A stretch of 42,054 nucleotides of DNA from an uncultured Methylibium sp. GTDB lineage: Bacteria > Pseudomonadota > Gammaproteobacteria > Burkholderiales > Burkholderiaceae_C. Positions 1-9,440 of the stretch are shown piece after piece. The stretch covers positions 1-42,054 of the forward strand of contig NZ_CADEFR010000029.1 in the NCBI RefSeq assembly GCF_902826655.1, in the 5' to 3' direction. The position numbers and the translations under genes are program-made. The notes under the pieces are model-generated. The model ran no database searches. It worked only from the letters and a program-made list of their open reading frames with translations, and was not told where the DNA came from. Position 1 is the stretch's first letter. Each line of letters starts with the position of its first letter.

Positions 1-49
1 CCAGCTTCCCAAATCAGGAACGGATGAACAACCTATCGGAACGTCACAG

Positions 50-718
50 CTAGCGATGGGCCAGGCGCTCCATGATGTGGACCGCGCCGTTCTCCTGGGT
101 CTGGATGAAACCACGCTCTTCCAGGTCCTTCATCACGCGGCTGACCATCTCGCGGGACGCACCCACGACCTTGGCCAGGTCCTGCCGAGAGACCTTGTTG
201 CGGATCAACTTGTACTCGGCGCCTTCCTCGGACATGTCGAGCAGGGCCCGCGCGACGCGGCCATAGACGTCGAGCAGCGCCAGAGACTCGATCTGCCGAT
301 CGGCAGCGCGCAGGCGGGCGACGAGCCCGCGCATGATGGCGTACGAGAGACTCGAGTTTTCGGGCAGGCAGCGCGCGAACTCGGCGCGACCCAGCACCAG
401 CACATCGCACTGCACCTCGGCGCGCACGGTCGCGGAGTGCGGTTCGTTGTCGATGAGGCTCATTTCGCCCAGGTAGTCGCCGGGCTGCAGCACGGCGAGG
501 ATCACCTCACGGCCCCGGGCATCGGCCGTCACGACCCTGGCGCGGCCGGTGAGCAGGATGTAGAGCGCGTTGGACTTGGTGCCCTGCTCGACGATGACCT
601 CGCCGCGTCGGTAGCGGCGCTTGATCACGCCCTCTGCGATGGCCTGCGCCTGCTCGCCGGTGAGCAGCGAGAACAACGGCACGCGCCGGATCAGGTCAAG
701 GTTGGACAGCATCGCCAT
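50..718 (-). CDS. Crp/Fnr family transcriptional regulator
   Basis: A 222-residue regulator with an N-terminal cyclic-nucleotide-binding beta-barrel (about 12-120), a long dimerisation helix (about 122-150) and a C-terminal winged helix (recognition region about 176-197, with SRQDLAKVVGASREMVSR). The phosphate-binding cassette GEMSLIDNEPHSATV lies at 84-98. Histidine 94 stands where E. coli CRP has the arginine that contacts the cAMP phosphate, so the ligand may not be cAMP (inference). There is no N-terminal cysteine cluster, so it is not an Fnr-type iron-sulfur sensor. The ATG is supported by an AGGTGA-like ribosome site just upstream. It is divergent from trxB. The family assignment is secure; the regulon is unknown. 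Confidence 0.93.
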   Translation of the reverse strand: MAMLSNLDLIRRVPLFSLLTGEQAQAIAEGVIKRRYRRGEVIVEQGTKSNALYILLTGRARVVTADARGREVILAVLQPGDYLGEMSLIDNEPHSATVRAEVQCDVLVLGRAEFARCLPENSSLSYAIMRGLVARLRAADRQIESLALLDVYGRVARALLDMSEEGAEYKLIRNKVSRQDLAKVVGASREMVSRVMKDLEERGFIQTQENGAVHIMERLAHR

Positions 719-1867
<1,149 letters not shown>

Positions 1868-1914
1868 TCGGAGCGAGCCCGGCGGGGCCAGGTGTCTAGC
1901 CGGCGTTTCCTCGC

Positions 1915-1920
1915 TATAAT
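1915..1920 (+). promoter_or_regulatory. -10 box of the rpmB-rpmG promoter
   Basis: A perfect TATAAT, rare in such GC-rich DNA. A weak -35 (GTGTCT, 1892-1897) lies 17 bases upstream. The transcript would start near 1927 and have a leader of about 54 bases that contains a small GGGCG/CGCCC hairpin (1934-1951) before the GGAGA ribosome site. Confidence 0.65.
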
Positions 1921-1980
1921 GCAAGGCTTCGCCGGGCGTCCCTCGGCGCCCGAGTGGATCACATCGAACGGAGAAGCGTC

Positions 1981-2214
1981 ATGGCACGCGTCTGTCAAGT
2001 CACGGGCAAAGGCCCGATGGTGGGGAACAACGTCTCCCACGCCAACAACAAAACCAAGCGTCGCTTCCTGCCGAACCTGCAGTACCGCCGCTTCTGGCTC
2101 GAGACCGAGAACCGCTGGGTGCGCCTGCGCGTCACGAACGCCGCGCTGCGCCTCATCGACAAGGTCGGCATCGATCAGGTCGTCGCCGACCTGCGTGCCA
2201 AGGGCGAACTCTGA
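1981..2214 (+). CDS. rpmB: 50S ribosomal protein L28
   Basis: A 77-residue L28 of normal bacterial length, beginning [27 protein letters not shown], the family signature. It carries only one cysteine, so it is the non-zinc form. A GGAGA ribosome site precedes the ATG. rpmG follows after 14 bases, the usual rpmB-rpmG pair, served by the TATAAT promoter upstream. Confidence 0.98.
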   Translation: MARVCQVTGKGPMVGNNVSHANNKTKRRFLPNLQYRRFWLETENRWVRLRVTNAALRLIDKVGIDQVVADLRAKGEL

Positions 2215-2228
2215 GCTAGGAGAAGATC

Positions 2229-2396
2229 ATGGCCAAAGGTGGACGCGAGAAGATCAAGCTGGAGTCGACGGCCGGTACCGGTCATTTCTACACGACCGAC
2301 AAAAACAAGAAGCTGCATCCCGAGAAGATGGAGCTGATGAAGTTCGACCCCAAGGCGCGCAAGCACGTCGCCTACAAGGAAGTGAAGCTGAAGTAG
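2229..2396 (+). CDS. rpmG: 50S ribosomal protein L33
   Basis: A 55-residue L33 beginning [20 protein letters not shown] and ending AYKEVKLK. It has no cysteines, so it is the zinc-independent C-minus form. The ATG follows TAGGAGAAGATC, a strong ribosome site. It is co-transcribed with rpmB and ends 23 bases before a strong hairpin terminator. Confidence 0.97.
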   Translation: MAKGGREKIKLESTAGTGHFYTTDKNKKLHPEKMELMKFDPKARKHVAYKEVKLK

Positions 2397-2419
2397 GTCT
2401 CCGGCTTCGCTCCAAGAGA

Positions 2420-2448
2420 AAGGCGCCCCTCGGGGCGCCTTTTCTTTG
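2420..2448 (+). terminator. Rho-independent terminator of rpmB-rpmG
   Basis: The arms AAGGCGCCCC (2420-2429) and GGGGCGCCTT (2432-2441) pair perfectly around a TC loop and are followed by TTCTTT. It sits between the convergent rpmG and desaturase genes. The minus strand reads TTTCTCT after the hairpin, so it may stop transcription from both sides. Confidence 0.9.
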
Positions 2449-2476
2449 CGGGTCGAACCCGCGATTCCTTCGAGCG

Positions 2477-3700
2477 TCAGGCGTGCGCCGCGCGCAAGCG
2501 CATGGCGAAGTCCTGCAGGGCCGCGATGCCACTCTCTTCGGCCTTGCGACACCAGGCCTGGAGATCGGCGACCAGCTGTTCGGCCGACACGTTGGTGCGC
2601 GTCCAGAGCAGTCGCAGTTCCTCGCGCATCGTCACCAGCTTGTCGAGCACTGGGTGTTCGGCACGCGCGGTCGCGACGTCGGAACGCACGGCCTGAGGGA
2701 TGCGGTCGTCGTCGCGGTGCAGCCAGCGCTTGGCGAGGCGCAGTTGCTTCCATTTCGTCGTGTCGCGCTGCCCTTGAGCTTTCAGGCGCGTCAGTTCAGT
2801 GTGGCAAGCGGCCCGGAGCTCACGGCCATAGCCGGCCATCAGCTCGTAACGGTTCGCGATGATCGCCTCGAGGGTCTTGCTGTCGGCCACCGGCTTGACC
2901 GCACCGAGCGCCAACCGGGGCGGCGTCTTGCGCACTGTGGCCAAGCCGAGCTTCTGCAGCACGCTGATGTAGAGCCAGCCGATGTCGAACTCATAGGGCT
3001 TGACCGAGAGCTTGGCCGAGGTCGGGTAGGTGTGGTGGTTGTTGTGCAGTTCCTCGCCGCCGATGATGATTCCCCATGGCGAGATGTTGGTCGATGCATC
3101 CGGCGCCTCGAAGCTGCGATAACCCCACCAATGGCCGATGCCGTTGATGATGCCGGCGGCGGTGATCGGGATCCACAGCATCTGGACCGCCCACACCGCA
3201 GCGCCGATCGCACCGAAGAGGAACAGGTTCACCAGGAGGCACAGGCCCACACCCTGCCAGCTGTAGCGGGTGTACAGATTGCGCTCGATCCAGTCGTCGG
3301 GCGTGCCGTGGCCGAACTTGGCGAGCGTCTCCTGGTTCTTGGCCTCGTGGCGGTAGAGCTCGCTGCCGGTCAGCAGCACAGTCTTGATGCCGCGCGTCTG
3401 CGGGCTGTGCGGGTCGTCCTCAGTCTCGCACTTGGCGTGGTGCTTGCGATGGATCGCCACCCACTCCTTGGTCACCATGCCCGTGGTCAGCCACAGCCAG
3501 GCCCGGAAGAAGTGCATCACGGTGGGGTGGAGATCGAGCGCCCGGTGGGCCTGCGAACGGTGCAGGAAGATCGTCACCGCGGCGATCGTGATATGCGTCG
3601 CCACCAGGGTGTAGGCAAGCACCTGCCACCACGTCGCGTCGAGATACCCCTGGGCCAGACCGCTAACCGCGCCGTCCCACATCGTCGAAACCCAGTCCAT
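2477..3700 (-). CDS. Membrane fatty-acid (acyl-CoA type) desaturase
   Basis: A 407-residue di-iron membrane desaturase. Three histidine boxes are visible: HRSQAH (47-52), HRKHH (84-88) and HNNHH (219-223), plus the NGIGHWWGYR segment (186-195) typical of delta-9 acyl-CoA/acyl-lipid desaturases. Hydrophobic segments lie at about 28-46, 63-76 and 151-184. The ATG at 3700 is chosen because AAAGGA lies 5 bases before it; the longer in-frame opening begins in non-conserved sequence. A helical, charged C-terminal extension (about 240-407) makes it longer than minimal DesC-type enzymes. It probably introduces double bonds into membrane acyl chains; the regiospecificity cannot be read from sequence. 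Confidence 0.9.
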   Translation of the reverse strand: MDWVSTMWDGAVSGLAQGYLDATWWQVLAYTLVATHITIAAVTIFLHRSQAHRALDLHPTVMHFFRAWLWLTTGMVTKEWVAIHRKHHAKCETEDDPHSPQTRGIKTVLLTGSELYRHEAKNQETLAKFGHGTPDDWIERNLYTRYSWQGVGLCLLVNLFLFGAIGAAVWAVQMLWIPITAAGIINGIGHWWGYRSFEAPDASTNISPWGIIIGGEELHNNHHTYPTSAKLSVKPYEFDIGWLYISVLQKLGLATVRKTPPRLALGAVKPVADSKTLEAIIANRYELMAGYGRELRAACHTELTRLKAQGQRDTTKWKQLRLAKRWLHRDDDRIPQAVRSDVATARAEHPVLDKLVTMREELRLLWTRTNVSAEQLVADLQAWCRKAEESGIAALQDFAMRLRAAHA

Positions 3701-3726
3701 CACTATCCTTTGCTGATTGCTGCGGG

Positions 3727-3732
3727 ATTGTA
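3727..3732 (-). promoter_or_regulatory. Candidate -10 box of the desaturase gene
   Basis: TACAAT on the minus strand (context CACCTACAAT), 26 bases upstream of the start codon. No convincing -35 is present. The rest of the 3701-3832 spacer shows no gene. Confidence 0.45.
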
Positions 3733-3832
3733 GGTGCCGATGTGCTCGGCCGCCCGGGGAAACTACGGACTTTCCCGGATCGGACAAGGATTTCGGACCG
3801 GGCGGCCCGCAAAACGTTCCTCCAGGCCAAAG

Positions 3833-5092
3833 CTAGCGTTTCTGCCAGATTGCAGCAAAGAAGCCGTCCGTTGCGTGCCGATGAGGCCATAAACGAAGAT
3901 AGCTGCCGCGTACCAGGCCGGCGGCTCCGGTCAGTTTCTGACGCTCAAGGGCCTCCAGGGCCGGGAGCGCGACAAAGTCACGCTGGGACGCCAGGAAGGA
4001 CTCGGCGATCGCCTCGTTCTCGGCTTCGAGCAGGCTGCAGGTCGCGTAGACGAGGCGCCCTCCGGGCTTCACAAGGCGCGCGGCACTGGTCAGGATGGCT
4101 TGCTGCTTGGCGCGCAGCTCCTCGATCGCCTGCGGCGACTGACGCCACTTGAGGTCGGGATTGCGGCGCAAGGTACCCAGGCCCGAGCAAGGCGCGTCGA
4201 CCAGCACCCGGTCGATCTTGCCGGCCAGGCGCTTGATCCGCTCGTCCCGCTCGTGCGCGATCTGGGCCGGATGGACATTCGACAGACCGCTGCGTGCCAT
4301 GCGCGGCTTGAGCGCTTCGAGCCGGTGTCCGGACACGTCGAAAGCGTACAGACGCCCGGTGTTGCGCATCATCGCCCCCAGCGCCAGCGTCTTGCCGCCG
4401 GCGCCGGCGCAGAAGTCGACCACCATCTCGCCCCGTCGTGCCTCCGTCAGCAACGCGAGCAACTGGCTGCCCTCGTCCTGAACCTCGACGTCGCCGCGAC
4501 TGAAGACCTCCAGTTTGTTGAGCGCAGGCTTGCCCTGAACCCGCAGACCCCAGGGCGAGTGCGGTGTCGCTACGGCCTCGACCCCCGCGTCGCGCAGCGC
4601 CACCGTCACGTCCTCGCGCCTGGCCCGCAGCGCGTTCACGCGCAGGTCGAGTGGCGCCGGCGCGTTGAGACTCTCGACCAGGGGCCAGAACTCGGCGTCA
4701 CCGAGCGTGCTCCTCAACGGATCGGCCAGCCAGTCGGGCAGGTTGTGGCGCAATCGGTCGGGCAAGGTTGACAGATCGACGCCGCGCGCCCGGCCGACCC
4801 ACTCGCGTTCGTCGGGCGCCAGAGCGGTGCGCACGAAATCGTCGCCGCCTTGCCAACCCAGCAGGACCAATCGCCGCTCGAGCGGGCCGCGGCCGGACTG
4901 CGCCAGATGCTGAAAGAGCAGGCGGCGTCGCAGCACCGCATAGGTGGTCTCCGCCAAGGTGTGACGCTCGCGCTGGCCAAGACCACGATGCTGATGGAAG
5001 AAGCTCGACAGCACGCCGTCGGCCGGCGCATCGAAAGCGAGGACCTTGCGGAGCAGTTCGGTGGCAAGGTCGAGCAAGGCGGCCGGATGCAT
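3833..5092 (-). CDS. rsmB: RsmB/NOP-family rRNA (cytosine-C5) methyltransferase
   Basis: A 419-residue SAM-dependent RNA m5C methyltransferase. Features are a NusB-like helical N-terminal part (about 1-140), an RNA-binding linker, the SAM loop VVDFCAGAGGKT (224-235), the catalytic motif DAPCSG (299-304, C302) and the second conserved cysteine in TCS (C352). Length fits RsmB (429 in E. coli), but the exact target base is not visible; other family members such as RsmF differ mainly in their extra domains. The ATG at 5092 gives MHPAALLDLATELLRKVL; the upstream in-frame extension is low-complexity arginine-rich and rejected. It lies 40 bases after the response regulator gene and is probably in its operon. 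Confidence 0.88.
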   Translation of the reverse strand: MHPAALLDLATELLRKVLAFDAPADGVLSSFFHQHRGLGQRERHTLAETTYAVLRRRLLFQHLAQSGRGPLERRLVLLGWQGGDDFVRTALAPDEREWVGRARGVDLSTLPDRLRHNLPDWLADPLRSTLGDAEFWPLVESLNAPAPLDLRVNALRARREDVTVALRDAGVEAVATPHSPWGLRVQGKPALNKLEVFSRGDVEVQDEGSQLLALLTEARRGEMVVDFCAGAGGKTLALGAMMRNTGRLYAFDVSGHRLEALKPRMARSGLSNVHPAQIAHERDERIKRLAGKIDRVLVDAPCSGLGTLRRNPDLKWRQSPQAIEELRAKQQAILTSAARLVKPGGRLVYATCSLLEAENEAIAESFLASQRDFVALPALEALERQKLTGAAGLVRGSYLRLWPHRHATDGFFAAIWQKR

Positions 5093-5132
5093 CGGCCTGA
5101 TTATCCGTGGCGGTCGATCAGCCGCACGGCGC

Positions 5133-5885
5133 TCAGAGCCCCCCGGCGGCCAGCGCCTCCCGCACGGCACCCGCCTGGCGACGCGACACCGCCAGCCATT
5201 CGTCGGTCGGCGCCACGCGCACCGCCCAGCCCTCGGCACCCTCTTCCTCGCTCGCGCGGCGCTCCAGGGCGCGCACCGCGACCTTGGCCACGATGGCATT
5301 GCGGTGGACTCGCAGGAAGCGGTCGCCGAGGCGCTGCTCGATCTCGGTCAGCGGGTCGTCGAGTACGTAGGTGTGCAGCGCGGTCCTCAGGGTGACGTAC
5401 TTGAGCTCGGCCTTCAGGTAGAGGACTTCCGCCAACGGCACGCGCACGAGGCGGCCGCGCTCGCTGACGACGATCACCGCCTCGTCCGCCGTCGCACCGG
5501 CGGAGCGACGTGCCGCGCGCGCGAGCGCCGCTTGCAGGCGTTCGCGCTTGACGGGCTTGGTGAGGTAATCGGTCGCCTCGAGCTCGAAGGCGCGCAGCGC
5601 GTGCTCTGCGTGCGCGGTCACGAACACGACCGCGGGCGGCTGCGGCAGCGCCTGCAGCCGCGCGACCAGCGCCATGCCGTCCAGGCCGGGCATCTGGATG
5701 TCGAGCAGCAGCACGTCCGCACGCTGACGGGCCAGCCAGGACAAGGCCTCGTCACCGTGCGACAGCTCGCCGATCACCTCGGCCGCCGGATCGGCGGTGG
5801 CCGCCACGTCGCGCACCAGTTGCGCCAGCCGCAATCGGGCCAGGGGCTCGTCGTCGACGATGAGCACTCTCAGCGCGTCGCTCAC
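5133..5885 (-). CDS. algR: LytTR-type response regulator (AlgR-like)
   Basis: A 250-residue regulator with a receiver domain (acidic pair D11/D12, phosphoacceptor D62 in LLLDIQMPG, K110) and a C-terminal LytTR DNA-binding domain (about 135-240). The start is a GTG whose GTGA overlaps the TGA of the sensor gene by 4 bases, indicating translational coupling. Length and domain order match AlgR. The algZ-algR pair divergent from argH is the arrangement known in Pseudomonas aeruginosa, which supports the AlgR-type name. The regulon here is unknown; the desaturase and rRNA methyltransferase downstream are not known targets. Confidence 0.85.
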   Translation of the reverse strand: MSDALRVLIVDDEPLARLRLAQLVRDVAATADPAAEVIGELSHGDEALSWLARQRADVLLLDIQMPGLDGMALVARLQALPQPPAVVFVTAHAEHALRAFELEATDYLTKPVKRERLQAALARAARRSAGATADEAVIVVSERGRLVRVPLAEVLYLKAELKYVTLRTALHTYVLDDPLTEIEQRLGDRFLRVHRNAIVAKVAVRALERRASEEEGAEGWAVRVAPTDEWLAVSRRQAGAVREALAAGGL

Positions 5886-7021
5886 AGCGGCACCACGATC
5901 TGCACGCGATACACGTCGCCGTCGCGGCCCGCGCGGAAGTCCGCGGCGACGTCGTGCATCAGCCGCAGCCGCTCGCGCACGTTGCGCAGGGCCATGCCGT
6001 GCCCGGGCACCGAAGCCTGCTGCGGCACGCTGTTGGCCACCAGGATCTCGACCTGGCCGCGCCGGACGCGGGTGCGCACCCGCATGGTCCCGCCGCGCGG
6101 CGACGGCTCGATACCGTGCTTGACTGCGTTCTCGACCAGCGGCTGCAGCAGCAAGGGCGGCAGGCGGGCGCCGTCGGCCTGCGGATCGATCTCCCAGCGC
6201 ACCTGCAGGCGCTCGCCGAAGCGGATCTGCTCGATCGCAAGATAGCGCCGTGCCAGCTCGACCTCGTCGCGCAGGCTGGCGGCGGCCTGCGCACCCGTGT
6301 CGCCGAGCGCCACGCGAAAGAGCTCGGCCAGATCCTCGAGCACCGCTTCCGCCCGCGACGGATCGATGCGCACCAGGGCGATCGCCGTGTTCAGCGTGTT
6401 GAACAGGAAGTGCGGGCGAATGCGCGACTGCAACTCGGCCAGCCTGGCGGTCGTCGCTGCCGGCCGCTCGAGCCGTGCCCGCTGCCGCAACCAATGGAAG
6501 AAGGCCGCCGCCATCGCCGCACCCGTCGCTGCAACGGCCAGGGTCCTCAAACCCTCGGCACGGGGCGACGCCGCCCACTGGAGCTCGCCCCAGAGCCACC
6601 ACGCGGCCAGGCCCCAGGCAGCGCCCGCGAGCGTCGCCGCTACCCACTGCGGGCCGATCGGCAGCCGCGCCAGCCGCCGCTGGGCCAGGCAGGCCGTCAG
6701 GAGCCAGCACAGCAATGCCGGCATGCCGACGCCCGAGGCCTCGGTCAGCAGCAGGCCCCAGCCAGCAACATCGCGCGCGACGAATGCTGCGCCGAGCGCC
6801 AGCACACCGTGCAGGAACAGCACCGCGCGCAACACCACGCCGACATGGCAGACGTCGAAGGCCGAGCGCTCGGGCTGCATGTCGGCCGAGGATTCGCGCG
6901 CCGGCTCGAAGCCCCCGAAGCTGCCGAACCCGGTGCTGAGCGGCGGCGACTCCACGCCACCTGCCGCATCGGCGTCGATCGCATTCGGGCCGACATCGGT
7001 GGGTTCTGGGGCGCGGTTCAC
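5882..7021 (-). CDS. algZ: Sensor histidine kinase, AlgZ/FimS (PF06580) type
   Basis: A 379-residue membrane sensor kinase lacking the classical H-box. It has four hydrophobic segments (about 60-80, 86-111, 124-144, 157-177), the phosphoacceptor motif [11 protein letters not shown] (H204), the ATP-site motif LVENAVKHG (N298) and a glycine-rich [13 protein letters not shown]. The GTG at 7021 is chosen because TAGGAG lies about 10 bases upstream. A TTG at 7054 and an ATG at 6880 are alternatives; the ATG would remove a disordered 47-residue N-terminus and has no ribosome site. It overlaps the response regulator by 4 bases and is divergent from argH. Confidence 0.85.
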   Translation of the reverse strand: MNRAPEPTDVGPNAIDADAAGGVESPPLSTGFGSFGGFEPARESSADMQPERSAFDVCHVGVVLRAVLFLHGVLALGAAFVARDVAGWGLLLTEASGVGMPALLCWLLTACLAQRRLARLPIGPQWVAATLAGAAWGLAAWWLWGELQWAASPRAEGLRTLAVAATGAAMAAAFFHWLRQRARLERPAATTARLAELQSRIRPHFLFNTLNTAIALVRIDPSRAEAVLEDLAELFRVALGDTGAQAAASLRDEVELARRYLAIEQIRFGERLQVRWEIDPQADGARLPPLLLQPLVENAVKHGIEPSPRGGTMRVRTRVRRGQVEILVANSVPQQASVPGHGMALRNVRERLRLMHDVAADFRAGRDGDVYRVQIVVPL

Positions 7022-7035
7022 TCGGCGGGGACTCC

Positions 7036-7041
7036 TACAAT
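7036..7041 (+). promoter_or_regulatory. Candidate -10 box for argH
   Basis: TACAAT in the context CTCCTACAATC, 53 bases before the argH ATG. On the other strand the same bases lie beside the TAGGAG ribosome site of the sensor kinase gene, so the argH promoter and the kinase translation signal overlap. No good -35 is visible. Confidence 0.45.
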
Positions 7042-7094
7042 CGATTGTCCACAACCTTCACGACCCGCGGCAAGCACCGTCGGCGGGTCGGACC

Positions 7095-8498
7095 ATGAGC
7101 AAAGACAACCAACTCGACAAGAAGTCGCAGGCCTGGTCGGCGCTGTTCTCCGAGCCGATGAGCGACCTGGTGAAGCGCTACACCGCGAGCATCGGCTTCG
7201 ACCAACGCCTGTGGCGCGCGGACATCGCCGGCTCGCTGGCGCATGCCGAGATGCTGGCCGCGCAGGGCATCCTCGGCAGCGAGGACCTCGCCGCGATCGA
7301 GCGCGGCATGGCGCAGATCCGCGAGGAGATCGAGGCCGGGCGCTTCAGCTGGAAGCTCGAGCTCGAGGACGTGCACCTCAACATCGAGGCGCGGCTGACG
7401 CAGCTGGTCGGCGACGCCGGCAAACGGCTGCACACCGGACGCTCGCGCAACGACCAGGTCGCCACCGACGTGCGGCTCTGGCTGCGCGACGAGATCGATG
7501 CGATCACCGGCCTGCTCGCAGCGCTGCAGCTCGCGCTGGTCGACGTGGCCGAGCCGAACGCTGACGTCATCCTCCCGGGCTTCACCCACCTGCAGGTCGC
7601 GCAGCCGGTGAGCTTCGGCCACCACCTGCTGGCCTACGTCGAGATGTTCGCGCGCGATGCCGAGCGCATGGCCGATGTGCGCCGCCGCACCAATCGGCTG
7701 CCGCTGGGCGCTGCGGCGCTGGCCGGCACGGGCTATCCGCTCGATCGCGAACGCGTCGCTCGCAGCCTGGGCTTCGACGGCGTGTGCCAGAACTCGCTCG
7801 ACGCCGTGAGCGACCGCGACTTCGCGATCGAATTCACCGCTGCCGCGACGCTGTGCATGGTCCACGTGTCGCGCCTGAGCGAAGAATTGATCCTGTGGAT
7901 GAGTCAGAGCTTCGGCTTCATCGACCTGGCCGATCGCTTCTGCACCGGCTCGTCGATCATGCCGCAGAAGAAGAATCCCGATGTGCCGGAGCTGGCGCGC
8001 GGCAAGACCGGCCGCGTCGTCGGCCACCTGGTGTCGCTCGTCACGCTGATGAAGGGCCAGCCGCTGGCCTACAACAAGGACAACCAGGAAGACAAGGAAC
8101 CGCTGTTCGACACCGTCGACACGCTGAAGGACACGCTGCGGATCTTTGCGGAGCTGGTCGGCGGCATCACGGTCAAGCCCGAGGCCATGGAACGTGCCGC
8201 GAAGCGCGGCTACGCGACGGCCACCGATCTGGCGGACTATCTGGTGAAGAAGGGCCTGCCGTTCCGCGATGCGCACGAGGTCGTGGCCCACGCCGTCAAG
8301 GCGGCCATCGCCCAGGGGGTCGACCTCGGCGAGCTGCCGCTGTCGGCGCTTCAGACCTTCCACCCGAGCATCGGCGAGGACGTGCGGCCGGTGCTGACGC
8401 TGCGCGGCTCGCTCGACGCGCGCGGCGTGCTCGGGGGCACCGCCCCGACCCAGGTCCGGGCGCAGATCGCGCGCCACCGGACCCGCCTGGCCGGCTGA
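7095..8498 (+). CDS. argH: Argininosuccinate lyase
   Basis: A 467-residue enzyme of normal length that splits argininosuccinate into arginine and fumarate, the last step of arginine synthesis. The superfamily signature [12 protein letters not shown] is intact, as are [17 protein letters not shown] and the substrate-binding TGYPLDRE region. The ATG at 7095 gives [21 protein letters not shown]. An open frame extends upstream but overlaps the antisense sensor kinase and has no family match. Its pairing with a divergent AlgZ/AlgR system is conserved in Pseudomonas. Confidence 0.98.
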   Translation: MSKDNQLDKKSQAWSALFSEPMSDLVKRYTASIGFDQRLWRADIAGSLAHAEMLAAQGILGSEDLAAIERGMAQIREEIEAGRFSWKLELEDVHLNIEARLTQLVGDAGKRLHTGRSRNDQVATDVRLWLRDEIDAITGLLAALQLALVDVAEPNADVILPGFTHLQVAQPVSFGHHLLAYVEMFARDAERMADVRRRTNRLPLGAAALAGTGYPLDRERVARSLGFDGVCQNSLDAVSDRDFAIEFTAAATLCMVHVSRLSEELILWMSQSFGFIDLADRFCTGSSIMPQKKNPDVPELARGKTGRVVGHLVSLVTLMKGQPLAYNKDNQEDKEPLFDTVDTLKDTLRIFAELVGGITVKPEAMERAAKRGYATATDLADYLVKKGLPFRDAHEVVAHAVKAAIAQGVDLGELPLSALQTFHPSIGEDVRPVLTLRGSLDARGVLGGTAPTQVRAQIARHRTRLAG

Positions 8499-8542
8499 CG
8501 CCGGCCGGCATCCGCGACGCAGCGGCGCGCGTATCGCAACGG

Positions 8543-9418
8543 ATGAACATTCGTCGCGTGCTGTTGACAGGGGGACTGACCGGCGGTGCGCTGGCACTGG
8601 CCGGGTGCTCGCCGGCACGGGTGCTCAACGCCTGGCTGCCCGGCGACACGCACACGCTCACCGCCGACGTCGCCTACGGCGACGACCCGCGTCAGCGTCT
8701 GGACATCTACCAGCCACGCGGCCCAGCGCCTGCCGGCGGCTACCCCGTCGTGCTGTTCTTCTACGGCGGCTCGTGGAACACCGGCTCGCGCGCCGACTAC
8801 CGCTTCGTCGGCGAGGCGCTCGCTTCGCAGGGCCTGCTCGCGCTGGTCGCCGACTACCGGCTCTACCCGCAGGTCAGCTATCCGGACTTCCTGCACGACT
8901 GCGCCCGCGCACTGGCCTACGCGCTGCGCGAAGCACCGCGGCTGGCGGGCGACGCACAACGCGTGTTCGTGATGGGTCACAGCGCAGGTGCCTACAACGC
9001 CGCGATGCTCGCGCTCGACGAGCGTTGGCTGGCGCCGCTGGATCTGAGCCCGAAGCAGCTGGCCGGCTGGATCGGCCTGGCGGGGCCCTACGACTTCATT
9101 CCCGTCGTCAACCCCGATGTGCGGCCAGTCTTCCATCATCCGAACGAGCCGCCCGAGTCGCAGCCGATCCGTCATGCCGACCGGCAGGCGATCCGCAGCT
9201 TCCTCGGGGCGGCCCGGACCGATTCGCTGGTCAACCCGCAGCGCAATACCGAGCAACTGGCACAACGCCTGCAACGCGCCGGCACCGATGTCACGCTGCG
9301 CTGGTACGAACGCGCCAACCATGTGACGCTGGCCGGCGCCTTTGCGCGACCGCTGCGCTGGATCGCACCGGTCCTCGACGACGTCGCGGACTTCGTGAAG
9401 ACCAAGCCCGCGCTCTGA
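8543..9418 (+). CDS. Lipoprotein alpha/beta hydrolase (carboxylesterase-like)
   Basis: A 291-residue hydrolase with an export signal and lipobox (LALAGC, lipidated C22), so it should be anchored in the cell envelope. The alpha/beta-hydrolase parts are visible: the oxyanion segment FFYGGSW (72-78), the nucleophile elbow GHSAGA (145-150, S147), probable acid D227 and H260 in ERANHVTL. The form resembles the BD-FAE/kynurenine-formamidase-like esterase group. The substrate is unknown. It lies 44 bases after argH and converges with the CobD/CbiB-like gene. Confidence 0.85.
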   Translation: MNIRRVLLTGGLTGGALALAGCSPARVLNAWLPGDTHTLTADVAYGDDPRQRLDIYQPRGPAPAGGYPVVLFFYGGSWNTGSRADYRFVGEALASQGLLALVADYRLYPQVSYPDFLHDCARALAYALREAPRLAGDAQRVFVMGHSAGAYNAAMLALDERWLAPLDLSPKQLAGWIGLAGPYDFIPVVNPDVRPVFHHPNEPPESQPIRHADRQAIRSFLGAARTDSLVNPQRNTEQLAQRLQRAGTDVTLRWYERANHVTLAGAFARPLRWIAPVLDDVADFVKTKPAL

Positions 9419-9440
9419 GCGAGCGGCAGGGACGCCGGTC

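Noticed and set aside
1-49. Possible gene end before the Crp-like gene
   Set aside because: 49 bases are too short to call anything; no motif or terminator is visible.
7045-7053. TTGTCCACA, 8 of 9 to a DnaA box
   Set aside because: A single near-match beside argH with no cluster, AT-rich unwinding region or dnaA/dnaN genes; not an origin.
5882-7054. TTG start at 7054 for the sensor kinase
   Set aside because: The GTG at 7021 has a TAGGAG ribosome site at proper distance; the TTG adds 11 residues without support and overlaps the argH leader region.
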